Shown here one piece after another: positions 18,944 through 29,189 of a stretch of DNA of 64,000 nucleotides. The translations under genes and the position numbers were made by a program. The stretch spans positions 186,001 to 250,000 of the forward strand of contig JAEPMD010000001.1 of NCBI GenBank assembly GCA_017644105.1. The letters are read 5' to 3'. The notes under the pieces were generated by a model. It worked only from the letters and a program-made list of their open reading frames with translations. It did no database searches and was not told where the DNA came from. The stretch's first letter is position 1. Each line of letters opens with the position of its first letter. This DNA is from Rhizobiaceae bacterium. GTDB lineage: Bacteria; Pseudomonadota; Alphaproteobacteria; Rhizobiales; Rhizobiaceae.

Positions 18944-20011
18944 TTACTTTTTAGCGCCCTTTCGGCCCCATGGTCCGGGTAGATCAGTTGATTTTGGCGT
19001 CGAAGCTGGCTTTGCCTCATCTTCTGGACGCTTATTTTCATATTGATCACGCTGATGTTCCCAAGGTGTCGATCTTTTCGGCGATGTTTCAGATCGCATA
19101 TGCGCGTCTCGATCATATTTGTCAAATCGGTCGTCTTCATAAGGTGCATCATCATATTGATTATTGCGGCTTGAAAACTCGTCTTCCATCTGACGCAGCG
19201 CTTTAATTCTGTTCTCCGTCGCTGGATGGGTGGAAAAGAGATTATCGGCGCGCTGGCCATTTAATGGATTGATGATGAACATATGTGCTGTTGCAGGATT
19301 TCGCTCAGCATCTTCATTAACCGTACGTCCGCTGGCCGCAGCGATTTTCTCAAGCGCTGAAGCGAGCCACATCGGGTTATCACATATTTCAGCGCCACGT
19401 CGGTCAGCTGAATATTCACGCGTACGGCTGATTGCCATTTGCACAATCATCGCCGCAAATGGCGCAACGATCATTGCCAGCAAGACCCCAATAAATCCAA
19501 GCGGGTTATTTCGATTACCACCAAAGAACAGCGCAAAGTTACCCAGCATGGAAATAGCACCGGCAAGCGTTGCCGTAATGGTCATAGTCAACGTGTCGCG
19601 GTTTTGAATATGCGCCAATTCATGCGCCATCACACCTGCAACCTCCTCGCGGGTTAAAGCATTTAAAAGCCCGGTTGTTGCAGCAACGGCGGAGTTTTCT
19701 GGATTTCGACCAGTGGCAAATGCATTGGGTTGCGGATTATCAATGATATAAACTTTCGGCATGGGCAAATCAGCGCGCTTAGCCAATTGCTCAACAATGC
19801 CATAATATTCAGGTGCGTTTTGGCGATTAACTTCCTTCGCGCGATGCATGGAAAGCACCATCTTGTCGGACTTCCAATAAGAAAACAGATTCATACAGGC
19901 CGCAATCACCAAAGCGATCATCATACCGCCTGTGCCGCCAATCATAAATCCAACCCCCATAAAGAGCGCTGTCATGAAAGCGATTAGCATTGCAGTTTTG
20001 ACCATATTCAT
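18944..20011 (-). CDS. htpX: Membrane zinc metalloprotease
   Basis: An M48 family protease that helps remove misfolded membrane proteins. It has N-terminal membrane helices ([20 protein letters not shown] and a second directly after), the zinc motif HELAH within [13 protein letters not shown], two further hydrophobic segments, and a third zinc-ligand region ([12 protein letters not shown]). The last 75 or so residues are unusually charged ([18 protein letters not shown] and onward), ending in [10 protein letters not shown]. The frame is open to 20044, but GGAG precedes the ATG at 20009-20011 and that start gives the family N-terminus MNMVKTAM (355 aa). Divergent from the SDHAF4-like gene. Confidence 0.93.
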   Translation of the reverse strand: MNMVKTAMLIAFMTALFMGVGFMIGGTGGMMIALVIAACMNLFSYWKSDKMVLSMHRAKEVNRQNAPEYYGIVEQLAKRADLPMPKVYIIDNPQPNAFATGRNPENSAVAATTGLLNALTREEVAGVMAHELAHIQNRDTLTMTITATLAGAISMLGNFALFFGGNRNNPLGFIGVLLAMIVAPFAAMIVQMAISRTREYSADRRGAEICDNPMWLASALEKIAAASGRTVNEDAERNPATAHMFIINPLNGQRADNLFSTHPATENRIKALRQMEDEFSSRNNQYDDAPYEDDRFDKYDRDAHMRSETSPKRSTPWEHQRDQYENKRPEDEAKPASTPKSTDLPGPWGRKGAKK

Positions 20012-20126
20012 TTCTGTTTTACTCCATTGATCGATCTGAACCATGATATATATACGTAAACATGGTAGTAAATCATGTCAGTTTCAACATTATCTGCTAG
20101 GTAAGTAAAAACGAAAGACCATATTC

Positions 20127-20369
20127 ATGAGTAACAATCGTCAAGATCATGACCATCAAAAGAACATGGAATCGGTGCAAGAAGATGTTGTTGTGAAGAA
20201 GAAAGAGTTGCCAGAAGCAGCCAAACGCGCACTCGCAGAAGCAGAGGAACGTCGCAAAATTGCTGACGCAGAACGCCAAGAGGCAGCAAAAGAATATGGT
20301 GGCCGCGGTGGCGCAGATCCCTCTCGTTTTGGTGATTGGGAAATAGACGGTCGCGCGATCGATTTTTAG
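20127..20369 (+). CDS. DUF1674 / SDHAF4-like succinate dehydrogenase assembly factor
   Basis: An 80-residue protein. The C-terminal block GGRGGADPSRFGDWEIDGRAIDF is the DUF1674 signature, shared with mitochondrial SDHAF4, which binds flavinated SdhA and aids assembly of complex II. The N-terminal half is polar and helical (PEAAKRALAEAEERRKIADAER), probably flexible. The sdh genes are not in the window. It lies between divergent htpX and the TrcR-like gene, with about 137 bases to the latter. Confidence 0.85.
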   Translation: MSNNRQDHDHQKNMESVQEDVVVKKKELPEAAKRALAEAEERRKIADAERQEAAKEYGGRGGADPSRFGDWEIDGRAIDF

Positions 20370-20506
20370 CCTCAACTTTTCTTTATTTCAGCGCAATTGC
20401 ATTTTGTATAAAATCTAGCTATAAGCTCAGGCAATTCTCCGGAAATTGTGGTAAACTACCCCACGGCTCGCGTAACCGGCGCGACGCTCAAGAAAAGGAT
20501 TCGTCT

Positions 20507-21226
20507 ATGGCACAGCAGCTACTCATGCCAAAAGCAACAGCGATTTGGCTCGTTGACAATACAGCACTGACATTTGATCAGATTGCGCTTTTCTGTAAGC
20601 TTCATCCGCTTGAAGTCAAAGCCATTGCAGATGGTGAAGCCTCGCAAGGTATTAAAGGTCTGGATCCTATTTCAACCGGTCAATTGACTCGTGAAGAGAT
20701 TAAAAAGGGTGAAGAAACGCCGACACATAAATTGGTGCTCTCAACATCCAAAGTTCACCTACCTGAGAAGAAGCGCAAAGGCCCACGCTATACACCATTG
20801 TCTAAGCGTCAGGATCGTCCAAATGCTATCCTATGGTTGGTGCGCAATCACCCTGAACTTAAAGACGCACAAATCTCTCGTCTTGCAGGTACGACTAAAA
20901 ACACTATCGCTCAAATTCGCGATCGTACGCACTGGAACTCTGCAAACTTAACACCAATGGATCCGGTATCTCTTGGCCTGTGCTCGCAGATTGATCTGGA
21001 TATGGAAGTTGAGAAAGCTGCCAAAAACCGTCCGGCAATGGAACCAGCGGCACAAGGTGAAACTTTGATGCCTGCCGAACAGACACAGACATTTGCTGGC
21101 GATTTAAATGCACCTGCTGAGCCTGTCGAAAATGAAGCGGACAAAGAATATGACGCTGATTCGGTTTTCGCCAGCTTGTCATCACTTAAAGGCGATGATG
21201 ATAGTTCAAGCGAAGAAAACAGCTAA
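20507..21226 (+). CDS. trcR: DUF1013 protein, TrcR-like cell-cycle regulator
   Basis: A 239-residue protein starting MAQQLLMPKATAIWLVDNT, the highly conserved N-terminus of alphaproteobacterial DUF1013 proteins (named TrcR in Caulobacter work). Two helix-turn-helix-like parts are visible: LTFDQIALFCKLHPLEVKAI near residues 19-38 and DAQISRLAGTTKNTIAQIRDR near 125-145. The C-terminal third is acidic and low complexity. The frame is open from 20336, but AGGA lies just before the ATG at 20507 and the conserved family start fits. Family members associate with transcription; targets here are unknown. Confidence 0.85.
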   Translation: MAQQLLMPKATAIWLVDNTALTFDQIALFCKLHPLEVKAIADGEASQGIKGLDPISTGQLTREEIKKGEETPTHKLVLSTSKVHLPEKKRKGPRYTPLSKRQDRPNAILWLVRNHPELKDAQISRLAGTTKNTIAQIRDRTHWNSANLTPMDPVSLGLCSQIDLDMEVEKAAKNRPAMEPAAQGETLMPAEQTQTFAGDLNAPAEPVENEADKEYDADSVFASLSSLKGDDDSSSEENS

Positions 21227-21236
21227 TCCGATTTTT

Positions 21237-21252
21237 GGATTCACGTGAAACA
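21237..21252. other. parS-like site
   Basis: GGATTCACGTGAAACA matches the parS consensus TGTTTCACGTGAAACA at 14 of 16 positions, including the whole CACGTG core and right arm. It lies just after trcR, about 8-9 kb from parAB. Confidence 0.65.
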
Positions 21253-21254
21253 TT

Positions 21255-21289
21255 AAAGGCTGGCGCTCAATTTGAGTACCAGCCTTTTT
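21255..21289 (+). terminator. Intrinsic terminator of trcR
   Basis: AAAGGCTGG (21255-21263) pairs with CCAGCCTTT (21279-21287), with an inner CTCAA/TTGAG helix, followed by T-residues. It ends the trcR transcript and separates it from the convergent SDR gene. Confidence 0.9.
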
Positions 21290-21301
21290 CTTATCTATGA
21301 T

Positions 21302-22084
21302 CTAATCGTCATCTTCCAATTGCATCGAATAGCCAAGTGGCATCCGCCCACCATCGGTATAGATAATTTCGCCCGTAATATAGCTTGCATCTTTTGAAGC
21401 AAGAAATGCAGCAACAGACGCGATCTCAGATGGATCGCCAATACGCCCCAGTGGCGTGCGTTCCAAGATACGCTGTTCAGCCGACTTATCAGCAAGCACC
21501 GTTGCAAGCATTTCAGTTTTAATCGAGCCTGGCCCAATACCATTGACACGAATTCCATAAGGCGCAAGCGAAACTGCCATGACGCGGGTCAATTGTTTCA
21601 CCGCACCTTTTGAAACTGTGTAAGTCAGTTGCGATGGCAGAACCAAACTATCATTCACTGATGAGATATTGATGATGGAGCCAGCGGGTTTTCCCTCTTC
21701 AACGCGGGCGACCATATGTTTGGCCACTGCTTGGCTCGCTAAAAACATGCCCTTGATGTTCACATCCATGACCTGATCAAAGTCTTCCTCAGTGATATCA
21801 AGGAACTCACCAGCTTTCACAATACCTGCATTATTGACCAATAGATCAATCTTACCAAAGGCACTTAATGTCTCAGCAATTAAATTATGCACATCAATGC
21901 GATCACCAATATTGCCGACAAAGACTTCGACCTCTCCAAGCGGTGAAAGCTTATTCTGGGCTTCTAAAACCTTCGCTTCATTAATGTCGCTGATCATCAC
22001 CTGCGCACCATCTTTGATAAATCGCTCGGCAATAGCAAACCCGATGCCTTGCGCGGCACCGGTGACAATAACTGACTTGACCAA
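21302..22084 (-). CDS. Short-chain dehydrogenase/reductase
   Basis: A 260-residue classical SDR: cofactor motif TGAAQGIG at 8-15, DINE after the second strand (Asp suggests NAD preference), NNAG near 88, catalytic Ser in INISSVNDS, and the catalytic pair YTVSK. The C-terminus GRIGDPSEIASVAAFLASKDASYITGEIIYTDGG is standard for 3-oxoacyl-reductase/glucose-dehydrogenase-like members. The substrate is not deducible. It lies about 60 bases downstream of prpE on the same strand, so they may be co-transcribed. Confidence 0.85.
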   Translation of the reverse strand: MVKSVIVTGAAQGIGFAIAERFIKDGAQVMISDINEAKVLEAQNKLSPLGEVEVFVGNIGDRIDVHNLIAETLSAFGKIDLLVNNAGIVKAGEFLDITEEDFDQVMDVNIKGMFLASQAVAKHMVARVEEGKPAGSIINISSVNDSLVLPSQLTYTVSKGAVKQLTRVMAVSLAPYGIRVNGIGPGSIKTEMLATVLADKSAEQRILERTPLGRIGDPSEIASVAAFLASKDASYITGEIIYTDGGRMPLGYSMQLEDDD

Positions 22085-22145
22085 GGTATTCTCCCTTTGG
22101 TGTGTTTCACAATGACGTGGATCGGGGCTGGGCCTAACTTAGACC

Positions 22146-24041
22146 CTAGCTGCGATAAACATCAATGGCTGATTTGATCTCGTCCAAGATCGCCGGATCA
22201 TCAATCGTCGCCGGCATCTTATATTCCTGACCATCGTAAATCTTCTGCATAGTGCCACGCAAAATTTTACCAGAGCGGGTCTTTGGAAGACGCGGCACCA
22301 TAATAGCAGATTTAAAGGCCGCCACTGGACCAATCAGAGAGCGCACTTGCGCCACAATCTCAGCTTCAATTTCACTGGCTGATTTTTCAACTGATGAATT
22401 GACCACCACAAAACCAATCGGCAATTGACCTTTCAGCTTGTCCGTCACACCAACCACAGCGCATTCCGCAACACCTTGATGCGAGGCAATAGCTTCTTCA
22501 ATGCCGCCAGTAGACAGCCTGTGACCGGCTACATTGATAATATCATCCGTACGAGCCATGATATAAAGATAACCGTCATCATCGATATAACCTGCATCAG
22601 CTGTTTTATAATAACCTGGGTATTCGGCCATATAAGCATCGATGAAACGCTCTTCAGCATTCCACAATGTTGGCATGGATCCCGGTGGCAGCGGCAGCTT
22701 AACCACAATATTGCCAAGCTCATTGGCTTTTATCTGCTCACCTTCATCATTGACGATCTGAACATCATAACCTGGCATAGGCACCGCTGGCGATCCATAT
22801 TTAACCGGCAAGAAGCCAAGCCCCATTGGATTACCGGCTATTGTCCAACCGGTTTCTGTTTGCCACCAATGATCAATCACTGGAACTTTCAAAACATCTT
22901 CGGCCCATTTGATCGTATCAGGATCAGCACGTTCACCTGCCAAGAACAAAGCCTCAAATTTTGAGAGGTCATACTTTTTGATAAATTCCGCATCGGGATC
23001 TTCTTTACGAATGGCACGAAATGCTGTTGGCGCAGTGAAGAGAGATTTCACACCATGCTCTGAAATAATGCGCCAGAATGTTCCGGCATCTGGTGTTCCG
23101 ATAGGCTTACCTTCAAAGAGGATACCTGGGTTACCTGTCAGAAGCGGACCATAAATAATATATGAGTGACCAACCACCCAACCCACATCGGATGCCGCCC
23201 AGAATACTTCGCCGGGCTTTACACCATAAATGTTATGCATGGTCCAATTGAGTGCCACAAGATGCCCACCATTATCGCGCACCACACCTTTCGGCTGACC
23301 AGTCGTGCCGGAGGTATAGAGGATATATAATGGATCTGTAGCTTTCATTGGTTCGCAAGGAACCTCAACACCTTTGTTATCTGCCAGCGCCTGATCGAAA
23401 TCGAAATCCCGACCATCAATCATATCCGCGGTCAATTGTTCACGCTGATAGATAATTGTCGCTTCTGGCTTATGCTCAGAAAGTTCAAGCGCTTCATCTA
23501 ACAATGGCTTATAGGCAATCGTACGCGCGCCCTCGATACCGCAAGACGCAGAAACAACGAGTTTTGCTTCGCAATCATCAATACGCGTTGCCAGCTCATT
23601 GGCAGCAAACCCTCCAAAGACAACGGAATGAATTGCACCGATTCTCGCGCATGCTAGAACCGCGACAACAGTTTGCGGGATCATTGGCATATAGATGATC
23701 ACACGATCACCTTTGGCAACGCCCTTTACTTTAAGCGCAGCCGCAAACGCCTGAACATCTGCAAGTAGATCATTATAGGTAAACTTCTTTACCGTGTTGG
23801 TAACAGGGCTATCATAGATAAGCGCAACATTATCGCCCTTGTCATTTTTTATGTGTCGGTCGAGACAATTGTAACACGTATTCACCACGCCATCGGTATA
23901 CCAACGTCCATAGACACCCATGTTCTCATCAAAAATTTGCGTTGGCTCTTTAAACCAATCTATGGCTTTGCTTTCTTCTGCCCAGAAACCTTCTGGGTCA
24001 TTTTTCCACGCCTCGTAAACTGAGTGATACAAACTAGTCAA
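22146..24041 (-). CDS. prpE: Propionyl-CoA synthetase
   Basis: An AMP-forming acyl-CoA synthetase activating propionate (possibly also acetate). Motifs: YTSGTTGQPKGVVRD (P-loop), WWQTETGW, YKTADAGYIDDDGYLYIMARTDDIINVAGHRLSTG and PKTRSGKILRGTM, the last carrying the catalytic, acetylatable lysine. The N-terminus Y-E-A-W-K-N-D-P-E-G-F-W-A-E and DGVVNTCYNCLDRH are more PrpE- than Acs-like. A TTG start at 24039-24041 is chosen because GGGAGAG lies seven bases upstream and it gives the family N-terminus; an ATG at 24068 would add nine residues and has no clear SD. Specificity is inferred. Confidence 0.87.
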   Translation of the reverse strand: MTSLYHSVYEAWKNDPEGFWAEESKAIDWFKEPTQIFDENMGVYGRWYTDGVVNTCYNCLDRHIKNDKGDNVALIYDSPVTNTVKKFTYNDLLADVQAFAAALKVKGVAKGDRVIIYMPMIPQTVVAVLACARIGAIHSVVFGGFAANELATRIDDCEAKLVVSASCGIEGARTIAYKPLLDEALELSEHKPEATIIYQREQLTADMIDGRDFDFDQALADNKGVEVPCEPMKATDPLYILYTSGTTGQPKGVVRDNGGHLVALNWTMHNIYGVKPGEVFWAASDVGWVVGHSYIIYGPLLTGNPGILFEGKPIGTPDAGTFWRIISEHGVKSLFTAPTAFRAIRKEDPDAEFIKKYDLSKFEALFLAGERADPDTIKWAEDVLKVPVIDHWWQTETGWTIAGNPMGLGFLPVKYGSPAVPMPGYDVQIVNDEGEQIKANELGNIVVKLPLPPGSMPTLWNAEERFIDAYMAEYPGYYKTADAGYIDDDGYLYIMARTDDIINVAGHRLSTGGIEEAIASHQGVAECAVVGVTDKLKGQLPIGFVVVNSSVEKSASEIEAEIVAQVRSLIGPVAAFKSAIMVPRLPKTRSGKILRGTMQKIYDGQEYKMPATIDDPAILDEIKSAIDVYRS

Positions 24042-24133
24042 ATGCTCTCTCCCGCATAAAATGCTCATTTAATCTTATGTTGCACCACACAATTGACTGA
24101 AAATGAGACCGGTTTCAAGCTTTGATATGCAAT

Positions 24134-24802
24134 TTAAGTATAGTCGCGGGCGCCGAAAATAGCCGAACCCACCCGCACATGCGTTGCGCCAAAGGCAATT
24201 GCAGTTTCATAATCCCCGCTCATTCCCATGGAGATGCCCTTTAAACCAGCCTGTTGCGCTAGTTTTTGCAACAGCGCAAAATGTGGTCCGGGATTTTCAT
24301 CCGCAGGCGGAATGCACATGAGCCCTATGACAGGTAGCGACAATTCGTCTTGGCAAAAATGCACAAATTCGACGGCCTCATCCGGCGCGATGCCCGCCTT
24401 TTGTGGCTCAAGGCCAGTATTCACCTGCACGAAAAGATCGGGACATTTGCCAATCTTTGCAGATTCTTTTGCAATCGAACGCGCGATCTTTTCACGATCT
24501 ACACTTTCAATCACGTCAAACAAGGCTAATGCATCCGCAGTTTTGTTCGATTGCAATGGACCAATCAAATGCAGCTCAATATCAGCATTTTTTGATTTAA
24601 GTTCCGGCCATTTCCCTTGCGCTTCTTGAACACGGTTTTCGCCGAAAATGCGTTGACCTTCATCAATGACCTCTTGAATGACATCCGCGCCATAGGTCTT
24701 TGACACAGCAACAAGCTCTAGATCTTCACATGGCTTGAGCGCGTTTGACTTTGCCTTTTCGATGTTCTGGCGAACTGTTTGCAGATTTTGTTGAACAGAC
24801 AT
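24134..24802 (-). CDS. YggS family PLP-binding protein
   Basis: A 222-residue single-domain alanine-racemase-like barrel of the PLPBP/YggS family, which binds PLP and buffers its cellular level without known catalysis. The PLP lysine is in LVAVSKTYGADVI (about residue 34); FGENRVQEAQ, HLIGPLQSNK, QVNTGLEPQKAG, GLMCIPP and SMGMSGDYETAI are all present, with G-A-T-H-V-R-V-G-S-A-I-F-G-A-R at the C-terminus. It is leftward, divergent from leuS; the 217-base gap holds a parS-like site and no gene. Confidence 0.93.
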   Translation of the reverse strand: MSVQQNLQTVRQNIEKAKSNALKPCEDLELVAVSKTYGADVIQEVIDEGQRIFGENRVQEAQGKWPELKSKNADIELHLIGPLQSNKTADALALFDVIESVDREKIARSIAKESAKIGKCPDLFVQVNTGLEPQKAGIAPDEAVEFVHFCQDELSLPVIGLMCIPPADENPGPHFALLQKLAQQAGLKGISMGMSGDYETAIAFGATHVRVGSAIFGARDYT

Positions 24803-24817
24803 TTATGACCTTTAAAG

Positions 24818-24833
24818 CGATTCACGTGAAACA
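24818..24833. other. parS-like site
   Basis: CGATTCACGTGAAACA, 14 of 16 matches to the parS consensus, in the intergenic region between the divergent yggS-type gene and leuS. It shares the GATTCACGTGAAACA core with the site at 21237-21252. Confidence 0.65.
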
Positions 24834-25019
24834 TTTATCAAATCAACACGTAGGGCATGACAATAGATATTCGTCTATTTAGATCATCTTTTATCAAATA
24901 TGAACCGCTTAACTGTTGACGATGGGAAAGTTTCGCGGCTATTGCTCGACAAAATATTTTCAGCACATGCGCTGAGACAATTTCGAATTTGAAAAGATCA
25001 AAGATCACAGGACAAATGA

Positions 25020-27638
25020 ATGGCCGTTGAACGTTACAATCCGCGACAGTCCGAACCTCATTGGCAGAAGGTTTGGGACGAGCATAAAATCTATGAAACA
25101 GATAATGCTGACAAGCGCGAGAAATATTATGTCCTGGAAATGTTCCCCTATCCTTCTGGGCGCATTCATATGGGTCACGTGCGCAATTATGCTATGGGTG
25201 ATGTTGTCGCGCGCTATCGCAGAGCCAAGGGTTACAATGTTCTTCATCCAATGGGTTGGGATGCTTTCGGCATGCCGGCTGAAAATGCAGCGATGCAAAA
25301 CAAAACCCATCCGAAATCCTGGACGTATGAAAATATCGACACCATGCGTCGTCAACTTAAATCCATGGGCTTGTCTTTAGATTGGTCACGCGAATTCGCA
25401 ACATGCGATGTTGAATATTATCACAAGCAACAACAACTCTTTGTCGACTTTTTAGACAAAGGTTTGGTCTACCGCAAAAACGCCAAGGTGAACTGGGACC
25501 CTGAAGATATGACCGTGCTTGCCAATGAGCAGGTAATCGATGGTCGTGGCTGGCGTTCTGGTGCGCTTGTTGAACAACGTGATCTAACTCAGTGGTTCTT
25601 CAACATCACTGACTATTCGCAAGACCTTTTGGATTCGCTTGAAACCTTGGACAATTGGCCAGACAAAGTTCGCTTGATGCAAAAGAACTGGATTGGCAAA
25701 TCAGAAGGCTTGCAAATCCGCTGGGAATTGGATGCTAAGACAGCGCCTGAAGGTTTTACCGAGTTGGAAGTTTATACAACACGACCCGACACATTGTTTG
25801 GCGCGTCCTTTATGGCGATTGCTGCTGATCACCCATTGGCGTTAGAAGCTGCCAAATCAAGCCCTGAACTTAATGAATTCTGTGAAGAATGTCGCCGTGT
25901 CGGCACATCAGCTGCAGCATTAGAAACAGCTGAGAAATATGGTTTTGATACCGGCTTTAAAGTTGTCCATCCTTTTAACAAGGATTGGAAACTAACGGTC
26001 TTTGTCGCAAACTTTGTTTTGATGGAATATGGCACTGGCGCTATCTTTGGCTGCCCGTCAGGCGATCAGCGCGATTTGGATTTTGCCAATAAATATGGAT
26101 TACCAGTCACACCCGTTGTTATGCCGGAAGATGGCGATGCATCTAGTTTCCAGATTACCGAAGAAGCTTATACCGGTGATGGTGTGATGATTAATTCAGA
26201 GTTTCTTGATGGTATGAAACCAAAGGAAGCCTTTGATACTGTCGCGAAGAAACTTAGTGAAACTGAATTTAATGGTGCGCCACAAGCCGAATTGAAAACA
26301 CAGTTTAAGCTTCGTGACTGGGGTGTTTCTCGTCAACGTTATTGGGGTTGCCCTATTCCGGTCATTCACTGTGATGATTGCGGCGCCGTTCCTGTGCCAA
26401 AAGAAGATCTGCCTGTAGTGCTACCGGACGATATCAATTTTGATAAACCAGGCAATCCGCTTGATCGTCACCCAACCTGGCGTCATGTCGCCTGCCCTTG
26501 TTGCGGAAAAGATGCACGCCGGGAAACTGATACGATGGACACATTTGTGGATTCATCTTGGTATTTCGCACGCTTTACGGATCCGAACAATGACAATCCA
26601 ACAGATCCAGATATGGCAAACCATTGGTTGCCGGTCGACCAATATATCGGCGGTATTGAGCATGCGATCTTGCACCTTTTATATTCGCGCTTCTTTACCC
26701 GTGCGATGCAAAAAGCTGGACACTTGGATATTAAAGAACCCTTCAAAGGTCTCTTTACCCAAGGCATGGTGGTGCATGAAACATATAAAGGGCCAAATGG
26801 TTGGATTACACCGGCTGAAATTAACATTAAAGATGTCGATGGCGTACGCTCAGCAACGATGACTGACACCGGCGAACCCGTCGAAATCGGTTCCATCGAG
26901 AAAATGTCGAAATCGAAAAAGAACGTGGTTGATCCAGATGATATTATCGCATCTTACGGTGCGGATACAGCGCGCTTCTTTATGTTGTCTGATTCACCTC
27001 CAGAGCGAGATGTGATCTGGACAGAAGCTGGTGTTGAAGCTGCGCATAAATTTGTTCAGCGAATCTGGCGTATTATTTCCGAAGCTGCACCAGAATTAAG
27101 CAATGTTCAAGCTGCGCCAGCAATGGATGGTGACGCAAATACAGTATCTAAAGCTGCACATAAGACTTTGAAACTTGTTGGAGAAGATTTAGAAAAGCTT
27201 GGATTTAACAAATCGGTAGCTCGCATTTACGAATATGTAAATACGATCTCGCCAATGTTGGCTAAAGTCTCTAAGGGTGATGCTGATGAAACCGTGAAAT
27301 CTGCATGCCGCGAAGCAAGTGAGATCCTTATTCAGTTGATTGCGCCCATGATGCCGCATTTGGCTGAAGCTTGTTGGCAGGAGCTAAAATGCGATGGTTT
27401 GGTGGCAAGTGCAAATTGGCCTCAATTTAATCCTGATCTTGTGGCAGAGAACACATTTACCTATCCTGTGCAAATCAATGGTAAAAAGCGTGGCGAGTTA
27501 ACCATAGCTGTCGATGCAGACAAAGACGCGATTGAAAAAGCGGTTCTAGCACTTGATTTTGTCGCCGATAAAATTGATGGTCAACAAGTTCGTAAGTTGA
27601 TCGTCGTTCCAAAGAGGATTGTGAATATTGTTGTTTAA
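25020..27638 (+). CDS. leuS: Leucyl-tRNA synthetase
   Basis: A class Ia synthetase charging tRNA-Leu; 872 residues, normal length. Signatures: [18 protein letters not shown] (HIGH motif), the editing (CP1) domain with [21 protein letters not shown], a zinc-type C-P-C-C cluster in [39 protein letters not shown] and [13 protein letters not shown] (KMSKS). The C-terminal [12 protein letters not shown] is typical of LeuRS. It overlaps lptE by 11 bases, and holA follows closely, the common leuS-lptE-holA arrangement of this group. AGGA sits a few bases before the ATG. Confidence 0.97.
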   Translation: MAVERYNPRQSEPHWQKVWDEHKIYETDNADKREKYYVLEMFPYPSGRIHMGHVRNYAMGDVVARYRRAKGYNVLHPMGWDAFGMPAENAAMQNKTHPKSWTYENIDTMRRQLKSMGLSLDWSREFATCDVEYYHKQQQLFVDFLDKGLVYRKNAKVNWDPEDMTVLANEQVIDGRGWRSGALVEQRDLTQWFFNITDYSQDLLDSLETLDNWPDKVRLMQKNWIGKSEGLQIRWELDAKTAPEGFTELEVYTTRPDTLFGASFMAIAADHPLALEAAKSSPELNEFCEECRRVGTSAAALETAEKYGFDTGFKVVHPFNKDWKLTVFVANFVLMEYGTGAIFGCPSGDQRDLDFANKYGLPVTPVVMPEDGDASSFQITEEAYTGDGVMINSEFLDGMKPKEAFDTVAKKLSETEFNGAPQAELKTQFKLRDWGVSRQRYWGCPIPVIHCDDCGAVPVPKEDLPVVLPDDINFDKPGNPLDRHPTWRHVACPCCGKDARRETDTMDTFVDSSWYFARFTDPNNDNPTDPDMANHWLPVDQYIGGIEHAILHLLYSRFFTRAMQKAGHLDIKEPFKGLFTQGMVVHETYKGPNGWITPAEINIKDVDGVRSATMTDTGEPVEIGSIEKMSKSKKNVVDPDDIIASYGADTARFFMLSDSPPERDVIWTEAGVEAAHKFVQRIWRIISEAAPELSNVQAAPAMDGDANTVSKAAHKTLKLVGEDLEKLGFNKSVARIYEYVNTISPMLAKVSKGDADETVKSACREASEILIQLIAPMMPHLAEACWQELKCDGLVASANWPQFNPDLVAENTFTYPVQINGKKRGELTIAVDADKDAIEKAVLALDFVADKIDGQQVRKLIVVPKRIVNIVV

Positions 27639-28137
27639 TATCCAGCAGATCAAATCAATCATAAAACCGCTCGCTATTGCAGCATTTATCCCCGTTTTCT
27701 TGGCAGGTTGTCAGGTAAAGCCGCTCTATAGCTCCGTTTCCGGCGAGAAGATTGCAGTGATTGATATATCTCTCGCAGATACACGCATTGAGCAGGTCAC
27801 GCGAAATGAGTTGGTATTTCTAAATGGTGGCGCGCAAGCTGGCACGCCTGAATATCGCTTGGACTTAAATGTTGTCAGCTCAGCAGCAGGCGTGTTGGAT
27901 TCGGGTACAGATAACAATTTCACCGCCGGTCGCATGACAGTTACTGGTACATTTAAGCTGACCAGACTATCCGATGGCGAGTTAATCCGGTCGGCTAAGC
28001 GTCAGGTCACATCGCAATATGATTTACCTGATCAGGAGTTTGCTAAGATACGCGCACTACAAGACGCTGAGAATCGTGCAGGTCGTGAACTGGCTAATGT
28101 CATTTATGCAGATATTTCTGCTGTTATTCGAAAGTAG
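27628..28137 (+). CDS. lptE: LPS-assembly lipoprotein
   Basis: The outer-membrane lipoprotein plug of the LptD/LptE translocon that inserts LPS into the outer leaflet. The 169-residue protein has a signal sequence with lipobox L-A-G-C near residues 25-28, followed by QVKPLYSS, and then a small alpha/beta domain containing RVT-like [14 protein letters not shown] and [32 protein letters not shown], the LptE pattern. The start is TTG inside the end of leuS, with AGGA about ten bases upstream, implying translational coupling. Confidence 0.88.
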   Translation: MLFNIQQIKSIIKPLAIAAFIPVFLAGCQVKPLYSSVSGEKIAVIDISLADTRIEQVTRNELVFLNGGAQAGTPEYRLDLNVVSSAAGVLDSGTDNNFTAGRMTVTGTFKLTRLSDGELIRSAKRQVTSQYDLPDQEFAKIRALQDAENRAGRELANVIYADISAVIRK

Positions 28138-28152
28138 GCCAAATTCGCACTC

Positions 28153-29181
28153 ATGGGACAGATCAAAGCACATGAATTTGACGGATTTATTAAAAGAGCT
28201 GATTTACCCTATCGTGTCTTTCTAATCTATGGCCCTGATACGGGCTTAGTTTCTGAGCGCGCTGCCGCACTTTCTAAAAAAACAGGCGTTGATCTATCGG
28301 ATGATTTTAATTTGGTTCGACTTGATGCAAGTGAGATTTCAGCAGATCCCGGCCGCTTGTCTGATGAAGTTGGGTCAATTGGGTTATTTGGCGGATCTCG
28401 ATTAATTTGGGTGAAAAATGCCGCGAATGATAAAAAGCTCGTAAGTGCCCTATCCGCTGTTTTGGAGGAAATTGGTGATGGCGTTTCTCTAATTATTGAA
28501 GCTGGTGATTTAAAAAAATCTTCTTCATTACGCAAAACTATCGAAAAGGCTGGACCGGCCGTTGCTATTCCTTGCTATGCTGATGATGGTCGCGCCTTGC
28601 AAAACCTCATCGATCAAGAACTTAACAACGCGAATATGCGTTTAGATATGGACGCCCGGCAATTATTACTCACTTTTTTAGGTGGCGATCGCTTAGCCAG
28701 TCGTGGTGAGATTCAAAAATTGATCCTTTACTGCCACGGACAAGAGCAAATTCATATTGATGATGTAATTGCAGTGATAGGGGATGCGTCTTCAATATCT
28801 GTAGATGAAACTATTGATGCAATTTTATCCGGTAATATCAACGGTTTAGACGCATCATTCAACCGTATCATCTCATCAAAAACGCCAGTCTTTTTGATCT
28901 TGCGCTCTTGCTTGATCCAATTACAACAGCTTGATCTTATGCGCACGGAGGTTGAAACCAAAAATAAACGCGCCAGCCAAGTGATGGCTGAGATAGGTCG
29001 GTTTATTCATTTCAAACGCAAGCCCGTCTTTGAAAAGGCCTTGAACAAATGGTCATGCCAAAAATTACGGCTGGAGATGGACAAAATATCCAATACCATC
29101 CTTGAAACAAGACGCAATGCAGCGCTTGAAACAAGCATTGCGCGTCAAGCACTAATGCGTGTTTGCTTGCTCAGCAGATAA
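28153..29181 (+). CDS. holA: DNA polymerase III delta subunit
   Basis: The clamp-loader subunit that opens the beta sliding clamp. The 342-residue protein shows the AAA-like domain I (YRVFLIYGPDTGLVSERA, SIGLFGGSRLIWVKNA), then LIIEAGDLKKSSSLRKTIEKA, CYADDGRALQNLI and the HolA-type LTFLGGDRLASRGEIQKL; the C-terminal helical collar domain follows. The P-loop-like segment is degenerate, as expected for delta, which does not hydrolyse ATP. Convergent with parB, only eight bases apart. Confidence 0.92.
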   Translation: MGQIKAHEFDGFIKRADLPYRVFLIYGPDTGLVSERAAALSKKTGVDLSDDFNLVRLDASEISADPGRLSDEVGSIGLFGGSRLIWVKNAANDKKLVSALSAVLEEIGDGVSLIIEAGDLKKSSSLRKTIEKAGPAVAIPCYADDGRALQNLIDQELNNANMRLDMDARQLLLTFLGGDRLASRGEIQKLILYCHGQEQIHIDDVIAVIGDASSISVDETIDAILSGNINGLDASFNRIISSKTPVFLILRSCLIQLQQLDLMRTEVETKNKRASQVMAEIGRFIHFKRKPVFEKALNKWSCQKLRLEMDKISNTILETRRNAALETSIARQALMRVCLLSR

Positions 29182-29189
29182 GTTGCTAC

